Of a DNA stretch of 6,733 nt, positions 5,017 through 6,733 are shown in pieces. The translations under genes were made by a program, and so were the position numbers. Source of the DNA: Candidatus Dadabacteria bacterium (GTDB lineage: Bacteria > Desulfobacterota_D > UBA1144 > Nemesobacterales > CSP1-2); contig JAKEHC010000151.1 in NCBI GenBank assembly GCA_022615255.1, forward strand, positions 1 to 6,733. The letters run 5' to 3'. Below the pieces are notes generated by a model. The model did no database searches, had not been told where the DNA came from, and saw only the letters and a program-made list of their open reading frames with translations. Position 1 is the stretch's first letter; each line of letters begins with the position of its first letter.

Positions 5017-6212
5017 TAAGAAGCCTCTTTAAAAGATTCATCCAGCTTTTCGGTAGCGAAGTCAATCTCCCCTTTTGTAACAATTAGCGGCGGCAGGATT
5101 CTTATAATCCTCTCCTCTGTTAGATTGAGTAAAACCCCTTTTTCCAAACATCTTTTGATTATTCCTTTCCCTATATCCTTTCTCTTGAGTTCTATTCCTA
5201 GAATAAGCCCCTTCCCTCTAACCTCTTTTATCAGCTTATATCTTTCGGCAAGGGTTCTAAGTCTCCCTAGAAAATACCTTCCCATTGCGTCAGCGTTATC
5301 CAGCAGCCCGTTGCCTAATATCGTCTTTAAAACAGCGCATCCAGAATTCATTGCAAGTGGATTTCCTCCGAGAGTTGAGCCATGTGTTCCAGGGGTTAAA
5401 TACATTGCAACGTCGTCACGGGCTAGAACCGCGCCCGTAGGAATCCCCCCGCCTAAGGCCTTTGCTAGGGTCATTATATCCGGCTCTATCCCATAGTGCT
5501 CATAGGCAAACAGCCTTCCTGTTCTTCCAAGCCCGACTTGAATCTCATCCAGAATCAAAAGCACGTTCCTTTGCGTGCATATCTCCCTTACCTCTGGAAG
5601 ATAGTCCTCAGGAGGCATTACGACACCGTTTTCCCCCTGAATGGGTTCAATTATTACAGCGCATACCTTGCTATCATCCAAGACAGACCTTAATGGCTCG
5701 ATCTTCCCATATGGAACGAACTTGAAACCCCCTGTTAGAGGCTTAAACCCCTTTTGGTATTTCTTCTGCCCTGTGGCGCTTAGGGCGCCGAGTGTTCTTC
5801 CGTGAAAAGAGCCCAGAGCAGAAACAATCCTGTATCTACCTCCGTTGGCCCCTCCCCACTTTCTTGCCAGTTTTATTGCCCCCTCGTTTGCCTCTGCGCC
5901 GCTGTTGCAGAAGAACACCTTATCGGCAAAGGAGTTTTTTACGAGGATTTCAGCGAGCTCGACCTGAGGCGCTATGTGAAAAAGATTCGACACATGAATC
6001 AAAGTCCGAGCCTGGTCCTCGATGGCTTTTAGAACGGCAGGATGACTATGACCCAGGTTTGTTACGGCGATTCCAGTAATAAAGTCAAGATATTTTTTGC
6101 CATCAATATCCTTTACCCAGCATCCCTCCCCACCTACAAGCACTAAAGGGTGGCGGCTGTAGGTATTCATCACATATCTCTCAAATCTGGCGATTATCTC
6201 TTCCGTTCTCAA
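5016..6212 (-). CDS. argD: Acetylornithine aminotransferase (PLP-dependent)
   Basis: This enzyme transaminates N-acetylglutamate semialdehyde with glutamate to N-acetylornithine; ArgD enzymes may also serve lysine synthesis as succinyldiaminopimelate aminotransferase. It has 398 residues, full length for this class-III aminotransferase. Features are SGAEANE (104-110, PLP phosphate contact), FHGRT (136-140), LDEIQVGLGRTG (221-232, with Asp222 to the PLP ring nitrogen), the Schiff-base Lys251 in TLAKALGGG, THGSTLGGNPLA (276-287) and the C-terminal RGKGLILGIEL (332-342) and RILPPL (371-376). The start is TTG (6210-6212), overlapping the argB stop as TTGA. GGAG at 6221-6224 is 8 nt upstream, which supports this start over the ATG at codon 15. 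The operon context favours ArgD over ornithine or 4-aminobutyrate aminotransferases. Confidence 0.95.
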   Translation of the reverse strand: MRTEEIIARFERYVMNTYSRHPLVLVGGEGCWVKDIDGKKYLDFITGIAVTNLGHSHPAVLKAIEDQARTLIHVSNLFHIAPQVELAEILVKNSFADKVFFCNSGAEANEGAIKLARKWGGANGGRYRIVSALGSFHGRTLGALSATGQKKYQKGFKPLTGGFKFVPYGKIEPLRSVLDDSKVCAVIIEPIQGENGVVMPPEDYLPEVREICTQRNVLLILDEIQVGLGRTGRLFAYEHYGIEPDIMTLAKALGGGIPTGAVLARDDVAMYLTPGTHGSTLGGNPLAMNSGCAVLKTILGNGLLDNADAMGRYFLGRLRTLAERYKLIKEVRGKGLILGIELKRKDIGKGIIKRCLEKGVLLNLTEERIIRILPPLIVTKGEIDFATEKLDESFKEAS

Positions 6213-6733
6213 AGTAGTATCTCCGTTCCCACACCAGCATCAGTAAAGATCTCCAGGATAAGTGCGTGCTGAACCCTTCCATCAATGATATGGGCTTTGT
6301 TTACGCCTTCATGCAGAGCCTCTATGGCGCATCTAACCTTTGGTATCATCCCGCTTGAGATCACCCCTTTTTTCATAAGCTCTCTAGCAGATGACTCGGT
6401 AAGTGAAGAAATGAGCGCCCTTTCCTCATCCAATATTCCAGGCACATCAGTAAGAAGAATCAATTTCTCAGCTTGAAGCGCCCCGGCGATCTTCCCCGCG
6501 ACATGGTCGGCGTTTATATTGTAAGATCCCCCTTCCTCATCAAAACCGACTGGAGCGATTACAGGAATGAACCCCGTACTCTCAAGCACCTTTATCAAAT
6601 GCGGATTTATTCTTTCTACCTCCCCCACCATTCCTAAGTCAGCGTTCTCTGAAATCTCTGCCCCGTCCTTAATAATGCTTGATATATCAACCTTCTTTGC
6701 AACTATCATCTTTCCATCCTTGCCCGATGCGCC
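6209..6733 (-). CDS. argB: Acetylglutamate kinase, C-terminal part (5' end beyond window)
   Basis: This enzyme phosphorylates N-acetylglutamate with ATP, the second and often controlling step of arginine synthesis. The frame is open to the right edge, adding at least eight codons (beginning GASGKDGK) before the ATG at 6709, so that ATG is internal. About 174 residues are visible out of some 290-300 expected. Family motifs, counted from the first visible residue, are GMVGEV (near 34), FIPVIAPVG (near 55), YNINADHVAGKIAGAL (near 69), LILLTDVPGIL (near 88), SSGMIPKVRCAIEAL (near 115) and a terminal IFTDAGVGTEILL. The amino-acid kinase lysine and aspartate in these motifs (MIPKV, NADHVAGK) are retained. 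The N-terminal helix that would indicate arginine feedback inhibition is outside the window. The stop TGA overlaps the argD start. Confidence 0.94.
   Translation of the reverse strand, partial: GASGKDGKMIVAKKVDISSIIKDGAEISENADLGMVGEVERINPHLIKVLESTGFIPVIAPVGFDEEGGSYNINADHVAGKIAGALQAEKLILLTDVPGILDEERALISSLTESSARELMKKGVISSGMIPKVRCAIEALHEGVNKAHIIDGRVQHALILEIFTDAGVGTEILL

Noticed and set aside
5125..6079. Several plus-strand frames of 65-123 codons
   Set aside because: They are antisense to argD; their proline-, serine- and arginine-rich composition reflects the opposite strand, not a protein family.
6285..6476. A 63-codon plus-strand frame
   Set aside because: It is antisense to argB with no ribosome site or recognisable motif.

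Overview
The window is bacterial chromosomal DNA of moderate, slightly AT-leaning composition. It has compact genes, Shine-Dalgarno sites of the GGAGG type, and ATG, GTG and TTG starts. Nothing in it fixes the taxon. The gene content (arginine operon, enolase, a SirB1-like protein, a GNAT/AIR-synthase-like pair) and an intergenic repeat of a kind I associate with environmental genomes suggest an uncultivated Gram-negative-type bacterium. A former-deltaproteobacterial relative is one guess, held with low confidence.

Left part (1-1420, minus strand): a GNAT-fold protein of the MSMEG_0567/Sll0786 type lies upstream of an AIR-synthase-like (PurM/SelD/HypE superfamily) protein of the Sll0787 type, which runs off the left edge. 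In other bacteria these two are adjacent or fused, and they belong to the conserved 'Nit1C' nitrilase/radical-SAM gene neighbourhood. Here they are separated by a roughly 140-bp imperfect palindromic repeat built from CCACNAAG-like octamers. The region upstream of the GNAT gene (1421-1678) has a plausible sigma-70-type promoter and three short perfect palindromes.

Middle (1679-4018): a SirB1-like protein (transglutaminase-like fold plus TPR-type C-terminus, minus strand) is divergent from enolase (plus strand). They share a 222-bp intergenic region with an extended -10 promoter for the SirB1-like gene. Enolase most likely starts at a GTG at 2741, not at an upstream TTG.

Right part (4096-6733, minus strand): the end of an arginine-biosynthesis operon in the order argB (5' part missing), argD, argF. 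The genes overlap by a few bases (TTGA and TAATG), implying translational coupling. They encode three steps from N-acetylglutamate to citrulline: N-acetylglutamate kinase, acetylornithine aminotransferase and ornithine carbamoyltransferase. argC and the deacetylating enzyme are not in the window. argF converges on eno across a 77-bp gap with two interlocking inverted repeats and no classical U-tract terminator.

No stretch over 300 bases lacks a gene, and I saw no rRNA, tRNA, CRISPR array, transposase or phage gene. The most noteworthy items are the split GNAT/AIR-synthase pair at the left edge, its palindrome-rich promoter, and the octamer-repeat element inside the pair. No demonstrably new system is visible; if one exists, its other parts lie to the left of base 1.
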